The notes: generated from the letters alone by a model not told the origin. 64,000 nucleotides of DNA from Arsukibacterium sp. (GCF_018402695.1 NZ_JAGYIM010000016.1:592611-656610); one strand, 5' to 3'. Counted from the stretch's first letter, positions 53,111 to 62,384 are shown. Numbers and translations: made by a program.

Positions 53111-54618
53111 TAGTGATCCTGATTGTGACCCGCGCGGTTAATTAAAAACTGGGTCAGTAACGCCACCGGCCGGCCGGTAGAGCCTTTGTCTTTACCGCCA
53201 CTACGCCAGGCCGTGCCGGCAATATCCAGGTGGGCCCAGTTGTATTTGCGGGTAAAGCGCGACAAAAAGCAGGCAGCTGTAATGGTACCAGCGGCGCGGC
53301 CACCCAGGTTACTGAAGTCGGCAAAGGGGCTTTCCAGCTGCTCCTGATAATCATCCCACAGTGGCAGACGCCAGGCGCGATCGCCGCTTTGCTCTGACGC
53401 ATTAAGTATTTCGTGGGCCAGTGGGTTGTGGTTACTTAGCAGGCCTGAAGCATGTTTACCCAGTGCGATAACACAGGCACCGGTTAAGGTAGCCACATCA
53501 ATTACCAGTTCAGGGTCAAAGCGTTCGGCATAGGTCAGCGCATCACACAACACTAAGCGGCCTTCGGCATCGGTGTTTAATACTTCAACCGTCTGACCTG
53601 ACATGGTCGTTAAAATATCGCCTGGCCGATATGCATTAGCATCGGGCATGTTTTCTGCCGCAGCCAGAATAGCGACAATATTAACGGGCAAGCCTAAAGC
53701 GATTACCGAATGCATGGTGCCAAGCACTGAGGCGGCGCCGCACATGTCGTATTTCATTTCGTCCATGCCATCACCGGGTTTTAAGCTGATGCCACCGGAG
53801 TCAAACGTCAGGCCTTTCCCAATTAATACCATCGGGGCGCTGTCGTTGCCGGCACCGTTATACTTAATCACTGACATTTTCGGGCCATTAACTGAACCCC
53901 GGCCAACTGCCAGATAGGAATTCATCCCGTGGCTTGCCAGCTCTTCTGCGCCCAGCACTTCGACACTGACTTTATCTGATAGCTCAACCAGCGCCTGCGC
54001 TTGCTCGGCCAGGTAGGCCGGGGTACAGATATTCGGTGGCATATTGCCAACGTCTTTACATTGCTTAATGCCTGCGGCAATAGCCAGACCTTGTTCCACT
54101 GCGCGCTCGCCAATGGTGAGATCACGCCGGGTCGGTACATTAAACACAATTTTTCGCAGTGGCCGGCGGGTTTCGTCTTTTTTACTCTTTAAGCGGTCAA
54201 ATACGTACAGGCAGTCCTGGGTCGTTTCCACTGCATGGCGCACTTTCCAGTAAGTATCTCGGCTTTTAACATGTAATTCAGATAAAAAGCATACCGCTTC
54301 CATTGAGCCAGTTTCATTCAGGGTGCTGATGGTTTTGGCGATGATCTGGCGGTACTGCCGTTCGTCCAGCTCCCGCTCTTTACCACACCCCACCAGTAAT
54401 ACCCGCTCGCTTAACACGTTCGGCACATGATGTAGCAGCAGCATCTGGCCCGGCTTGCCTTCTAAATCGCCGCGGCGTAATAAATTGCTGATATAACCTT
54501 CGCTGATTTTATCCAGTTGCTCTGCTACTGCGGAAAGACGACGTGGCTCGTACACGCCAACAACAATGCATGCGCTGCGTTGTTTTTCCGGACTTCCGCT
54601 TTTAACGCTGAACTCCAT
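53110..54618 (-). CDS. pepA: leucyl aminopeptidase PepA
   Basis: A 502-residue M17 aminopeptidase (503 in E. coli). The metal ligands and catalytic residues are in [16 protein letters not shown] and [10 protein letters not shown]. Beyond peptide turnover, E. coli PepA is a DNA-binding protein that helps Xer recombination at plasmid cer sites and represses carAB. It heads the pepA-holC-valS series and is divergent from lptF, as in E. coli. Confidence 0.97.
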   Translation of the reverse strand: MEFSVKSGSPEKQRSACIVVGVYEPRRLSAVAEQLDKISEGYISNLLRRGDLEGKPGQMLLLHHVPNVLSERVLLVGCGKERELDERQYRQIIAKTISTLNETGSMEAVCFLSELHVKSRDTYWKVRHAVETTQDCLYVFDRLKSKKDETRRPLRKIVFNVPTRRDLTIGERAVEQGLAIAAGIKQCKDVGNMPPNICTPAYLAEQAQALVELSDKVSVEVLGAEELASHGMNSYLAVGRGSVNGPKMSVIKYNGAGNDSAPMVLIGKGLTFDSGGISLKPGDGMDEMKYDMCGAASVLGTMHSVIALGLPVNIVAILAAAENMPDANAYRPGDILTTMSGQTVEVLNTDAEGRLVLCDALTYAERFDPELVIDVATLTGACVIALGKHASGLLSNHNPLAHEILNASEQSGDRAWRLPLWDDYQEQLESPFADFSNLGGRAAGTITAACFLSRFTRKYNWAHLDIAGTAWRSGGKDKGSTGRPVALLTQFLINRAGHNQDH

Positions 54619-54845
54619 ACTTACTCCTGATTCTAAGAGACTGTGCTACTATAGCCGTTAACAAATAGCCATTAACAATTGTCATAGCGCTATAGTGCCA
54701 GCTATTTACATGGCTGAATTCTACCGTGAATTGAGAAAAAAGCTCGGTTTTCCCGGTACTTTGCCTGATAATAATTGCTATAAATATCAAGTTTACTTAA
54801 AAATTGCCAGGTTTCCAGCAAAAAGACAGGTTTTAGGGGGCATTT

Positions 54846-55952
54846 TTGATTATTTTTCGCTATCTGATTGGGGAAGTTTTTCGTGCCCAGTTGGCTGTCT
54901 TTGTTATTCTGACCAGCATTATTATCAGCCAGCGCTTTGTGAAAATTCTGGCTGATGCCTCTGAGGGCGATTTACCGGGGCAACTGGTGATGAGTATCGT
55001 CGCCCTAAAGTTACCTCAGCTTGCGGTTATCATCCTGCCATTAAGTGCTTTTTTAGGGATTTTAGTCGCCTATGGCCGGGTGTACGCTGATAGTGAAATG
55101 ACGGTATTACATTCTACCGGGGTGAGTGAGTGGTATATTACCCGGCTGACGCTGTTGTTGTCGGTCGTAATGGCGATATTGGCAGGCAGTGTTACCTTGT
55201 ATCTCAGCCCCTGGGCTACTGAACGTGAATATCAGTTGCTGGAAAAAGCAGACAGCAATGTCGGCCTGTTTTCGCTGGTGCCGGGCCGGTTCCAGCACAC
55301 AGCCAATGAACAAGCGGTTATTTTCGTGCAGGAAATAAGCCGATCAGGTAATAATTTATCGCGGGTATTTGTGGCACAAACTGAATTACAGGGTGAACAA
55401 GCCCGCCATGCCATTGTTTATGCACAAACCGGTGCGGTGAGTGAAGATGCCGCCAGCGGTGCCCAGATGCTGGAATTACAGCAAGGCCGGCGGTATGCTG
55501 GCGATGGCCGCTCACCGGCCTATGAAGTGACTGAATTTGGCCGCTATCAAATCCAACTGCGTGAACAACAAGTTGAGCAACGCCGGCGCAAGCTCGGTAG
55601 TTTAAGTACGCCATTGCTATTGCAAGAGAAAAGTGCTGAAGCCATTGCAGAGTGGCACTGGCGCATAGCTATTCCATTATCTATTCCTATTCTTACCCTG
55701 ATAGCCGTGCCACTTAGCCGGGTTAATCCGCGCCAGGGCAAATTTGGCCGTTTGCTGCCCGCGCTGTTGTTGTATCTGGGCTATTATGCCTTATTAATTA
55801 TTGGCCGCTCAGCACTGGAAGATGGCAAAATACCGGCTGAGTTGGGGATGTGGTGGTTGCATGGTAGTGCGCTGCTACTGGGACTGTTTCTGATACTGCG
55901 AAACCGGGCCGGCGCCCAGCGTTTTCGTGCCTGGGTAGCGGGGCGCGCCTGA
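54846..55952 (+). CDS. lptF: LPS export permease LptF
   Basis: A 368-residue inner-membrane protein with six hydrophobic segments in two groups of three around a periplasmic beta-jellyroll. With LptG and the ATPase LptB it pulls LPS from the inner membrane into the LptC-A-D bridge. The start is TTG at 54846 with AGGGGG upstream (family start IIFRYLIGEVF). RVNPRQGKFGRL is in the conserved coupling region. lptG follows 1 bp after the stop. Confidence 0.96.
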   Translation: MIIFRYLIGEVFRAQLAVFVILTSIIISQRFVKILADASEGDLPGQLVMSIVALKLPQLAVIILPLSAFLGILVAYGRVYADSEMTVLHSTGVSEWYITRLTLLLSVVMAILAGSVTLYLSPWATEREYQLLEKADSNVGLFSLVPGRFQHTANEQAVIFVQEISRSGNNLSRVFVAQTELQGEQARHAIVYAQTGAVSEDAASGAQMLELQQGRRYAGDGRSPAYEVTEFGRYQIQLREQQVEQRRRKLGSLSTPLLLQEKSAEAIAEWHWRIAIPLSIPILTLIAVPLSRVNPRQGKFGRLLPALLLYLGYYALLIIGRSALEDGKIPAELGMWWLHGSALLLGLFLILRNRAGAQRFRAWVAGRA

Positions 55953-55953
55953 T

Positions 55954-57020
55954 ATGCTGAAAATTCTCGATTTATACATTGGCCGCACTATTCTGGCCAC
56001 CTCGGCCCTCACCCTGAGCGTACTTATTGTGCTGTCGGCACTGTTTCGTTTTATCGATCAAATGCGCTCTATTGGCCGTGGCTACTACGACATGGTTCAT
56101 GCAGCTTTGTTTACCCTGTTCAGCATGCCGGGCGATTTGGTGCTGTTTTTCCCAATGGCGGCGTTAATTGGTGGCTTAATTGGGATGGGTATGCTGGCCA
56201 GCAGCAGTGAGCTGGTGGTCATGCAGGCGGCAGGGTTGTCGCGTCTGAATATTATCGGCTCGGTGATGAAATCTGCCATTGTTATGGTGCTGGTGGTGAT
56301 GGCAGTAGCAGAGTGGGGGCGCCGGTCAGTGACCGAGCCGCCCGCGAGCTGAGGATAAAAGCGATCTCCGATGGTAATTTGTTTGCAGCCCGCCAGGGCG
56401 TGTGGGCCAAAGATGGTGATAGCTTTGTCAATATTCAAGAAGTCGACGACGTCGGCAATTTATCCGGCCTGACCATTTACAAATTTGGTAGTGATCTGCA
56501 ACTTGAAACGGTAGTGACTGCCAGCAGTGCGGTGTATCGCAATGAGCGCTGGCGGCTTACCGAAGTAACTGAGTTAAGCTTTAGCGCAGAGCGCGTGTTA
56601 CAGAACAACCTGCCGGAACAACAATGGCGCTCCAGTTTAAGCCCCGATAAACTGGGGGTCGTGACCATTAAGCCTGAAATGTTGTCGCTGACCGGTTTGG
56701 CACAATATGTAGATTACCTGGAGCAAAATGATCAGGAAGCCAGCCGTTATGAGCTGGCTTACTGGCGCAAAGTATTACAACCGTTGTCTGTTGCCGCCAT
56801 GTTATTGCTGGCGCTTAGCTTTATTTTCGGGCCGCTGCGCAGCGTTACCATGGCGGCGCGGGTGCTGTTGGGCATTTTAACCGGCTTTGGCTTTTTTATG
56901 AGCAACGAGTTGTTCGGCCCGCTGGCCCTGGTGTATCAGTTACCACCGCTGGCCGGCGCAATGCTACCCAGCCTGCTGTTTATGGCATTGGCAGTGTACT
57001 TAATGCGCAAGAAAGTTTAG
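55954..57020 (+). pseudogene. lptG: LPS export permease LptG, broken by a single-base frameshift
   Basis: Two frames together make one LptG: 55954 to about 56316 (MLKILDLYIGRTI ... VMAVAEW) and, in the next frame, about 56316-57020 (GAPVSDRAARELRIKA ... VYLMRKKV). The junction is a run of five G after GAGT at 56315-56319. With six G the frame would read E-W-G-A-P, in line with E. coli E-W-V-A-P. So one G is missing. The restored protein is about 355 residues, with all six membrane segments and the jellyroll. LptG is essential in E. coli, so a sequencing/assembly error in the homopolymer, or ribosomal slippage, is more likely than a true null. Confidence 0.9.
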
Positions 57021-57034
57021 CTAACCAACGCAAG

Positions 57035-57538
57035 TTAGCGCGCGCTCTGATGCACATTCAGGCTTTTGCTGTGTTCTTTACTTATTACTACCATCTGGCT
57101 GGCGGTAAGCTGGTCCTGCAAGGCCAGGCCTTTACCCCAGCGCAGCCATAACCAGAAGTTACCTAAACCAAAAAATGCCAGTAAGGCGCGGGCTAGCGCC
57201 TGCAACGGGGTGAGCGGCAAGCCGTTTTGCTTGACCACGACAATACGCCAGGCCCGCATACCGAGGGTTTGGCCAGCTTTACACCAGAAGTACACGTAAA
57301 AGCTTAAAACAACCGCCACTAAGTACACAAAATACAGCCAGCGACGCAAGCCGGTATTTAAATAGTCGGCAATATCGCTATACCCACTCAGGTTAACCAG
57401 GCCAGCCCATACCAGTAACTGCACCAGCAACATGGCCACACCGGCAGCCAGCATCACCAGCGCCGCTAATACCAGCACATCATAAATTATCGCCGCTAAA
57501 CGGCGGGCAAAACCGGCACGGGGGGCAGTGGCAAGCAT
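57035..57538 (-). CDS. RDD family membrane protein
   Basis: A 167-residue membrane protein with about three to four hydrophobic segments and an RDD-type pattern: AGFARRLAAIIYDVLVLA at the start, then GQTLGMRAWRIVVV. The ATG at 57538 with AGGAC upstream is preferred to an upstream start. RDD proteins have been linked to sodium or osmolyte transport in a few species, but most are uncharacterised. It converges on lptG; an RDD gene at this place is common in related bacteria. Confidence 0.85.
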   Translation of the reverse strand: MLATAPRAGFARRLAAIIYDVLVLAALVMLAAGVAMLLVQLLVWAGLVNLSGYSDIADYLNTGLRRWLYFVYLVAVVLSFYVYFWCKAGQTLGMRAWRIVVVKQNGLPLTPLQALARALLAFFGLGNFWLWLRWGKGLALQDQLTASQMVVISKEHSKSLNVHQSAR

Positions 57539-57674
57539 AATGGGGGTCCTGTTTGAAAACTTGGACAAGTTTACCACGGCCGCCCATTTTTACGATCCCA
57601 GACCCGGCATTTTTCAGCATTGCTGCAATTTTGTGCATTTAAAAGCTAATTAAAACAAAGTGTCATAAAAGCAC

Positions 57675-57702
57675 TTGCCAAGCCATAGCAGCACCGTATA
57701 AT
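57675..57702 (+). promoter_or_regulatory. sigma-70 promoter of tRNA-Leu
   Basis: TTGCCA (57675-57680) and TATAAT (57697-57702) are 16 bp apart, followed by a GC-rich discriminator, with the mature tRNA starting 31 bp later. Confidence 0.7.
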
Positions 57703-57732
57703 GCAGGCGTTTACCTCAAAATATCCCTCAGT

Positions 57733-57819
57733 GCCTGGGTGGCGAAATTGGTAGACGCAGCGGATTCAAAATCCGCCGCCGGAAACGGCGTGTCGGTTCG
57801 AGTCCGACCCTAGGCACCA
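57733..57819 (+). tRNA. leuX: tRNA-Leu (CAA anticodon)
   Basis: An 87-nt class II tRNA with a long variable arm (CGCCGGAAACGGCG-type). The acceptor stem GCCTGGG pairs with CCTAGGC (one G-U), the anticodon loop is TTCAAAA (anticodon CAA, reading UUG), and CCA is encoded. Its last 68 bases are repeated exactly at 58577-58644. In E. coli the corresponding leuX gene is a well-known integration site, which fits the island-like structure that follows. Confidence 0.94.
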
Positions 57820-57966
57820 ATACTTTTATATCTTCAGTAAATCCAAACATTTTGCCATTCAGTGTTTACGCTCTTGTTGGTTAATTTTTTTACCAGCCTG
57901 AAAACCTGGAAAACCTAATTCATTTCCATAGCGCTGCACGTTAGCTATACTGGTTATATCTACTTA

Positions 57967-57985
57967 ATGCGCATATTATGCGCAT
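57967..57985 (+). promoter_or_regulatory. operator-like pair of palindromes upstream of the toxin-antitoxin genes
   Basis: Two copies of the palindrome ATGCGCAT (57967-57974, 57978-57985) lie 11 bp apart centre to centre, about one helical turn, and about 25 bp before the antitoxin start. This fits binding sites for a ribbon-helix-helix antitoxin that represses its own operon. Confidence 0.6.
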
Positions 57986-58010
57986 GCTGTGTAAGAAACT
58001 GAGGTGGAAT

Positions 58011-58265
58011 ATGAATATTTCGTTGGGCGCAGAATTTGAAAAACGGATTAATGAAAAGCTTGCTTCGGGGCTTTATACCTCTGCCAGTGAGGTTATCCGG
58101 GATGCCTTAAGGTTACTTTTTGAAAAAGACCTCGAAAAGCAACAACAGCTAGAGCTGTTAAAACAAGAAGTATTGCGCGGCGCAGAGCAGTTAGCGGCCG
58201 GCAAGAAATCATCTAAAACTGTTTTAGACATTTTTGCTGAGGTGGAGCAAAGCGTTAATGGCTGA
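58011..58265 (+). CDS. ParD-family (ribbon-helix-helix) antitoxin
   Basis: An 84-residue protein starting at the ATG at 58011 with GAGGTGG upstream. The N-terminus (NISLGAEFEKRINEKLASGLYTSASEVIRDALR, given here in part) is the ParD/CopG-type DNA-binding fold: a beta strand and two helices. The Lys/Glu-rich C-terminal half would wrap around the toxin. It overlaps the toxin gene by 8 nt. Palindromes upstream suggest autoregulation. Confidence 0.9.
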   Translation: MNISLGAEFEKRINEKLASGLYTSASEVIRDALRLLFEKDLEKQQQLELLKQEVLRGAEQLAAGKKSSKTVLDIFAEVEQSVNG

Positions 58266-58560
58266 ATATCAGCTTTCCCCGCTTGCTGAGGCAGATGTGC
58301 AGGAAATTACTGCCACAACTATTGCTCAGTGGGGGGTGCAACAAGCCAAAAAGTATGTAGAGCAGTTGCACAATACGCTAATAACCCTGGTGAACAACCC
58401 CAATCTAGGGCGGCCAAGAGATGAAATTTCGGCCAGTATTAAGAGTTTTCCGTCAGGCAAACATGTCGTTTTCTATTTGTCTGTAGATCAGGGCATCGAA
58501 GTTGCGAGAATACTGCACCAACGGATGGACCCGAGCTCACAGTTTGATGAATTGACCTGA
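58258..58560 (+). CDS. RelE/ParE-superfamily toxin
   Basis: A 100-residue protein starting at the ATG at 58258 (AEYQLSPLAEADVQEI). LSPLAEADVQEI near the start and IKSFPSGKHVVFYLSV, then IEVARILHQRMD near the end, are the ParE (PF05016) pattern. ParE toxins poison DNA gyrase. A kinship to RelE-type ribonucleases is possible, but the partner is ParD-like. The pair lies between tRNA-Leu and an exact repeat of the tRNA 3' part. Confidence 0.9.
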   Translation: MAEYQLSPLAEADVQEITATTIAQWGVQQAKKYVEQLHNTLITLVNNPNLGRPRDEISASIKSFPSGKHVVFYLSVDQGIEVARILHQRMDPSSQFDELT

Positions 58561-58576
58561 TATTTAGTGAGTGCTT

Positions 58577-58644
58577 TAGACGCAGCGGATTCAAAATCCG
58601 CCGCCGGAAACGGCGTGTCGGTTCGAGTCCGACCCTAGGCACCA
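58577..58644 (+). repeat. exact 68-bp repeat of the tRNA-Leu 3' part (attachment-site-like)
   Basis: 58577-58644 equals 57752-57819 base for base, from the D arm to the CCA end. It closes an 825-bp segment holding only the ParD/ParE pair. Tyrosine integrases typically leave such tRNA 3' duplications as att sites. The copy lacks the 5' acceptor strand, so it cannot be a functional tRNA. Confidence 0.92.
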
Positions 58645-58855
58645 CTGTTCTCGCAAAAACACATTTTAAAGCTCTGATTTAGACTTATATTGATATTGTC
58701 GGCTAGCTTAACCCAAATACTTTGTCTTGAGCTTTCATGTGCCTACACCGATAGTATTGGGGTGGACGGCAGTTGGATATGCGTTGCCGTCAAAGTATTG
58801 CTGATTTCTGATTTATCCTTCGCTATTTCTATATGACAAACATTCACCTGAATTA
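58645..58855. other. spacer with no recognised feature
   Basis: AT-rich sequence between the tRNA-Leu repeat and the operator region of the next operon. No gene, RNA or clear repeat is seen. Confidence 0.5.
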
Positions 58856-58934
58856 ACTTTCTAAAGTTGAAAGTAATTACTTGACGATATGGAAAGTCAG
58901 CGCTAGTGTATCATTAGTTTCTGAAGTGGAAAGT
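58856..58934 (+). promoter_or_regulatory. promoter with repeated GAAAGT operator boxes
   Basis: TTGACG (58881-58886) and TAGTGT (58904-58909) are spaced by 17 bp. TTGAAAGT (58867-58874), TGGAAAGT (58890-58897, inside the spacer) and TGGAAAGT (58927-58934) are direct repeats, and the first forms a dyad with ACTTTC (58856-58861). The winged-helix protein encoded downstream is the likely binder, giving autorepression. Confidence 0.6.
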
Positions 58935-58973
58935 AAATGAGTTTAATTATTCGATAATAATGAAGGTGAGCAG

Positions 58974-59495
58974 ATGGCAGGTAAAACCGAACACCAGGAT
59001 AAAACCAGCAGCGAAAAAAAAACGGATGATCACGCTGCTACCCGGGCAAACGTTGATCGCGCAGCGGCGCAATCCGCCTTGTCGATGATTAATCAACAAA
59101 AACAAAACATCGTTAAACGTCTGCACATCCCTTGGTGGCAAGGGCCATTGACAGGCCTATACATGGCGGTACTAGTGGTTAGCCACGCTGCGCCAATGCC
59201 ATACAACTCATTACTGGTTGGTTTTGCGTGTGTTGGTATATTCTTTATGTTGCGCAGTTACACTAGTCAGCCAGTTTGGGTGTCAGGCTGGCGCAACGGC
59301 AAAACCCGGGCGCTGTCAGTTACATTTATTGTTGTTTATCTGCTTCATTATTTTGGAAGCATGTGGTTATTTAGTCGCGGGGTTACCTGGGTTATCCCGG
59401 TGATCGCTATCTCTATATTTGTAATTGCTGTTATTTATAGCCAGATATGGTTGGTAGTATGGCGCAAAGACATGGAGGCCGACGATGTCCGCTGA
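58974..59495 (+). CDS. small membrane protein encoded with a winged-helix regulator
   Basis: A 173-residue protein with a soluble, charged N-terminal 60 residues (many Lys, Asp, Gln, Ala) and four hydrophobic segments in the last 110. AAGGTGAG lies upstream of the ATG. The last 11 nt overlap the winged-helix gene, and the two share an autoregulated-looking promoter. I do not recognise the family. The pairing with a HTH_34-type regulator is common for small membrane proteins of unknown role. Confidence 0.7.
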   Translation: MAGKTEHQDKTSSEKKTDDHAATRANVDRAAAQSALSMINQQKQNIVKRLHIPWWQGPLTGLYMAVLVVSHAAPMPYNSLLVGFACVGIFFMLRSYTSQPVWVSGWRNGKTRALSVTFIVVYLLHYFGSMWLFSRGVTWVIPVIAISIFVIAVIYSQIWLVVWRKDMEADDVR

Positions 59496-59769
59496 ATTGG
59501 ATCCAGTGATTCACCCTATTCACCGCCTGCAGATTTGTGCGCTATTAGCGAATGCAGACGAAATGGAGTTTGCGCTTTTGCGAGAAGAACTCGGCGTATC
59601 GGACTCAGTGTTGTCAAAGCAACTAAAGTACCTTGACGAGGTCGGTTATCTTAAGATCCGCAAAGTTCCCAGTAGCGGAAGACCGCGCAGCTGGTTTAGT
59701 TTAAGCGCCCGAGGTTTTACTGCGTTTCAGACACATCTTGCGGCACTGCGGACTATCGCGTCGATATAA
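59485..59769 (+). CDS. winged-helix transcriptional regulator (HTH_34 type)
   Basis: A 94-residue single-domain winged-helix protein: HPIHRLQICALL, the helix-turn-helix around LREELGVSDSVLSKQLKYL, and the wing with SSGRPRSWFSLSARG. This matches HTH_34 (PF13601) regulators. GGAGG lies upstream of the ATG. It overlaps the membrane-protein gene by 11 nt and probably binds the GAAAGT repeats in their shared promoter. No ligand-binding part is seen. Confidence 0.88.
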   Translation: MSAELDPVIHPIHRLQICALLANADEMEFALLREELGVSDSVLSKQLKYLDEVGYLKIRKVPSSGRPRSWFSLSARGFTAFQTHLAALRTIASI

Positions 59770-59974
59770 CAATAGCGTAATCTAGCATCAGTAAAACTAT
59801 TCTAGGCAGGTGTCGATCTCCGCTGTTCCCATCCGACCAGGTAGTAAGAGCTAAGAACTGCTATCGTTGCTACAGCAACTGATCGTAGCCAGCTAGTGCC
59901 AATGTTTACCCAGTAAATCCCGGTAGCGAGGCGTTCATTAACAACCTCACTGCATCAACTTCAGGAGCAACGCA

Positions 59975-60370
59975 ATGAACTTTAACCCGGTAGTCCATTT
60001 TGAAATTTACGTAGATGATATGGCGCGCGCCAAAGCCTTTTATCAGGCCGTATTTGAAATAGAACTTGAATATATGCCATCACCCACGCCAGAGGCTGAG
60101 ATGGAGATGTGGTTCTTTCCGATGGATAAAAAAAACGGTATGAGTTATTACGGTGCCGGCGGTAGCCTGGTTAAAATGGCCGGCTATACCCCCGGTAGCG
60201 GTGGCACGCTGGTGTATTTTGGCTGTGAGGATTGCGCGGTGCAGGCAGAACGCGCTAAGGCCAATGGCGGCAGCATTCACCAGCCAAAAATGCCGATTGG
60301 TGAACATGGTTTTTGTGCCGTGGTGCGGGACACTGAAGGCAATTTAATTGGCTTGCATTCGATGACGTAG
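59975..60370 (+). CDS. VOC family (glyoxalase-like) protein
   Basis: A 131-residue two-module vicinal-oxygen-chelate protein: VVHFEIYVDDMARAKAFYQ at the start and CAVVRDTEGNLIGLHS at the end are the paired beta-alpha-beta units. His and Glu positions suitable for a metal site are present (HFEIY, IGLHS). Many such proteins are annotated as glyoxalase/bleomycin resistance proteins without known substrate. CAGGAG precedes the ATG. It stands alone. Confidence 0.88.
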   Translation: MNFNPVVHFEIYVDDMARAKAFYQAVFEIELEYMPSPTPEAEMEMWFFPMDKKNGMSYYGAGGSLVKMAGYTPGSGGTLVYFGCEDCAVQAERAKANGGSIHQPKMPIGEHGFCAVVRDTEGNLIGLHSMT

Positions 60371-60459
60371 GAAGTTGCTGTTGAGTACCGTTTTTATTGA
60401 ACGTAAGCCGCGGCGATGTAAAGATGCTGAACCAACCAGGCAAATAATCCGGCTTAATT

Positions 60460-61386
60460 ATGAAAACTCGCTTCTATCAGGATAATTCTGAGAGTATGCC
60501 TTGCGACAAGGTTAATCTGCGGCGCCGCTATTTTCTTAAATTACTGGCCGGCAGCGGTCTGATGATAAGCCCCTTGCTGGCCGGCAGTCTGGCGTTTGCC
60601 AATGCCAATGCCAATACCAATGGTATGGCCAAAGTTAAACCCAATGTTAAACCCGGTATTCAGCTTTATACTGTGCGGGATTTAATGTTGCAGGATGTGC
60701 GCAGTAGCTTGCAGTTACTGGCTGAACTGGGTTATCAGGAGCTGGAGTTTGCCGGACTGTTTGACCGGCCAGCAGCACGAATAGCTTCCTGGCTGACTGA
60801 GTTGGAGCTATCGGCACCATCTGGTCATGTTATGTTGCAGCCATTATTGCACGACACTAACCAGGTGCTGGCTGAAGCCCATACCTTAGGCCATCGCTAT
60901 CTGGTAATGCCATATTTATCCGAACATGAACGCAGTGAAGGCTTGCTTAGTTATCAGAAGCTGGCAGAGCAGTTAAACCGGATTGGTGAGCAGTGTCAGG
61001 CGGCGGGAATCACGTTGGCGTATCATAACCATGATTTTGAATTTGCTGTATTCGACAACACGCGCCCTTATGACATCTTACTGAGCCAAACCGATGCCAG
61101 GCTGGTGAAAATGGAAATAGATTTTTACTGGGCCGCGAAAATGCAGGTGGACGTGCCAGCACTGTTTCAACGTTATCCCGGGCGTTTTCCGTTATGGCAT
61201 ATGAAAGATATGACGGCGGATGGCAACTTTGCCGATCTTGGCAAGGGCACTATTGATTTCGGGCCTGTGGTGGCTGCGGCCGGTATTGCTGGTTTACAAC
61301 ATGCGTTTGTTGAGCGCGATAACACAGATAATCTCGATTTGACCTTACAACAGGGTATCCGCGGCTTTAAAAAAATCTTTATTTGA
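60460..61386 (+). CDS. Tat-exported sugar phosphate isomerase/epimerase-like protein
   Basis: A 308-residue TIM-barrel protein of the xylose-isomerase-like (AP endonuclease 2) superfamily. The N-terminus has a twin-arginine signal (RRRYFLK, then a hydrophobic stretch ending LAFA) followed by a short NANANTN repeat. Metal-site motifs are GYQELEFAG, YHNHDFEF, KMEIDFYWA and WHMKDM. The Tat signal suggests it folds with its metal before export. Substrate unknown. An internal ATG at 60496 is another possible start. Confidence 0.85.
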   Translation: MKTRFYQDNSESMPCDKVNLRRRYFLKLLAGSGLMISPLLAGSLAFANANANTNGMAKVKPNVKPGIQLYTVRDLMLQDVRSSLQLLAELGYQELEFAGLFDRPAARIASWLTELELSAPSGHVMLQPLLHDTNQVLAEAHTLGHRYLVMPYLSEHERSEGLLSYQKLAEQLNRIGEQCQAAGITLAYHNHDFEFAVFDNTRPYDILLSQTDARLVKMEIDFYWAAKMQVDVPALFQRYPGRFPLWHMKDMTADGNFADLGKGTIDFGPVVAAAGIAGLQHAFVERDNTDNLDLTLQQGIRGFKKIFI

Positions 61387-61406
61387 TCGCTATCAAAAGC
61401 AAACGG

Positions 61407-62114
61407 CTATGGCCATTGGTTTAAGATCTTTTGATAGGCACCGGAGGCTTGTATTTCTGCCAGTTCCTGATCGAATTGTTGTTGTAATCGTTTATCTTTT
61501 AAAATGGCGCCATAAGATTGGGTTTTAAACACCGGGTGGATAGCCAGCCTGACATCGGGAAATAAGTTGCGAGTGATGTACATCAGTAGCCGTCGCTCGC
61601 CAATAACCACATCTGTTCTGTCATGCACCAGTAACTTCAGCTGTAATTCCCGCTCAGCCACTTCCAGATAATTAGCCTCTTTCACTACGGAGGCAAAGTC
61701 TTCACCTAACACTGAGCTCGCGAACTGATAGGCAATGATATTCTTACCTTTTAAATCGTCCATATGATTAATCGTTAAACTATTTGCTTTGACAGAGACT
61801 GCAATATCCTGAAATGGCAGGTAAGTAGCAGTTAAATAACCGTTTTCAGCAGGAAAAGCAGCAGGGCTTGCAAGGTCAAACCTGCCCTCATTAAACTCTT
61901 TAATCAGCCGGTTGTAGCCCAGCAGGTGGAATTCAGTTTTGTAGCCAAGCTTAGTAAGTATATGCCGGATAATTTCGACATCTATGCCGGTAACGCCTTG
62001 CTCTTCATCATAAAATGCCCAGGGCGAGCCATCATTGACGGCAACGGTAAGCGTTTTATCAGAGGCGTACAGCTGAATGGAAAACATCAGACTAACTAGG
62101 AGGATTATGCGCAT
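61407..62114 (-). CDS. periplasmic amino-acid-type solute-binding protein (SBP family 3)
   Basis: A 235-residue binding protein with a signal peptide (MRIILLVSLMFSIQLYA). The family 3 (PF00497) pattern is clear: LTVAVNDGSPWAFYDEEQGVTG, GIDVEIIRHIL, and a final GAYQKILNQWP. The ATG at 62114 is chosen because it gives the signal peptide. No permease or ATPase gene is next to it; stand-alone members of this family often act as sensors or have lost their transporter. A decayed copy lies at 63491-63729 on the same strand. Confidence 0.88.
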   Translation of the reverse strand: MRIILLVSLMFSIQLYASDKTLTVAVNDGSPWAFYDEEQGVTGIDVEIIRHILTKLGYKTEFHLLGYNRLIKEFNEGRFDLASPAAFPAENGYLTATYLPFQDIAVSVKANSLTINHMDDLKGKNIIAYQFASSVLGEDFASVVKEANYLEVAERELQLKLLVHDRTDVVIGERRLLMYITRNLFPDVRLAIHPVFKTQSYGAILKDKRLQQQFDQELAEIQASGAYQKILNQWP

Positions 62115-62384
62115 CGCAATTCCCACAACTCCCATAAAAATTATGACTATTCATGTGATGGGTATCGGCAGTTTAACCACAGTGTATGCTGAAAATCCGG
62201 AATTGGCTAACCGTTTGTTTAGCCGCCGCATAACCGCTACACGAACCTAAAAAAACATAAAGTATGCCAGGGCAGGATAGTCACTTCGATCTTTTAAATC
62301 AGAACAAAAGTTTACCGGGGCAATTTGACAGTTTCACTGTTGCCATTTAGTCTGCGTAGCGGGGTGTGGCGGCTGGGAAGCATA

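Noticed and set aside
56313-57020. Separate 235-residue protein after a short lptG
   Set aside because: Its sequence is the second half of LptG and its apparent start is only the frameshift point.
58577-58644. Second tRNA-Leu gene
   Set aside because: The 5' acceptor strand is missing, so it cannot form a tRNA.
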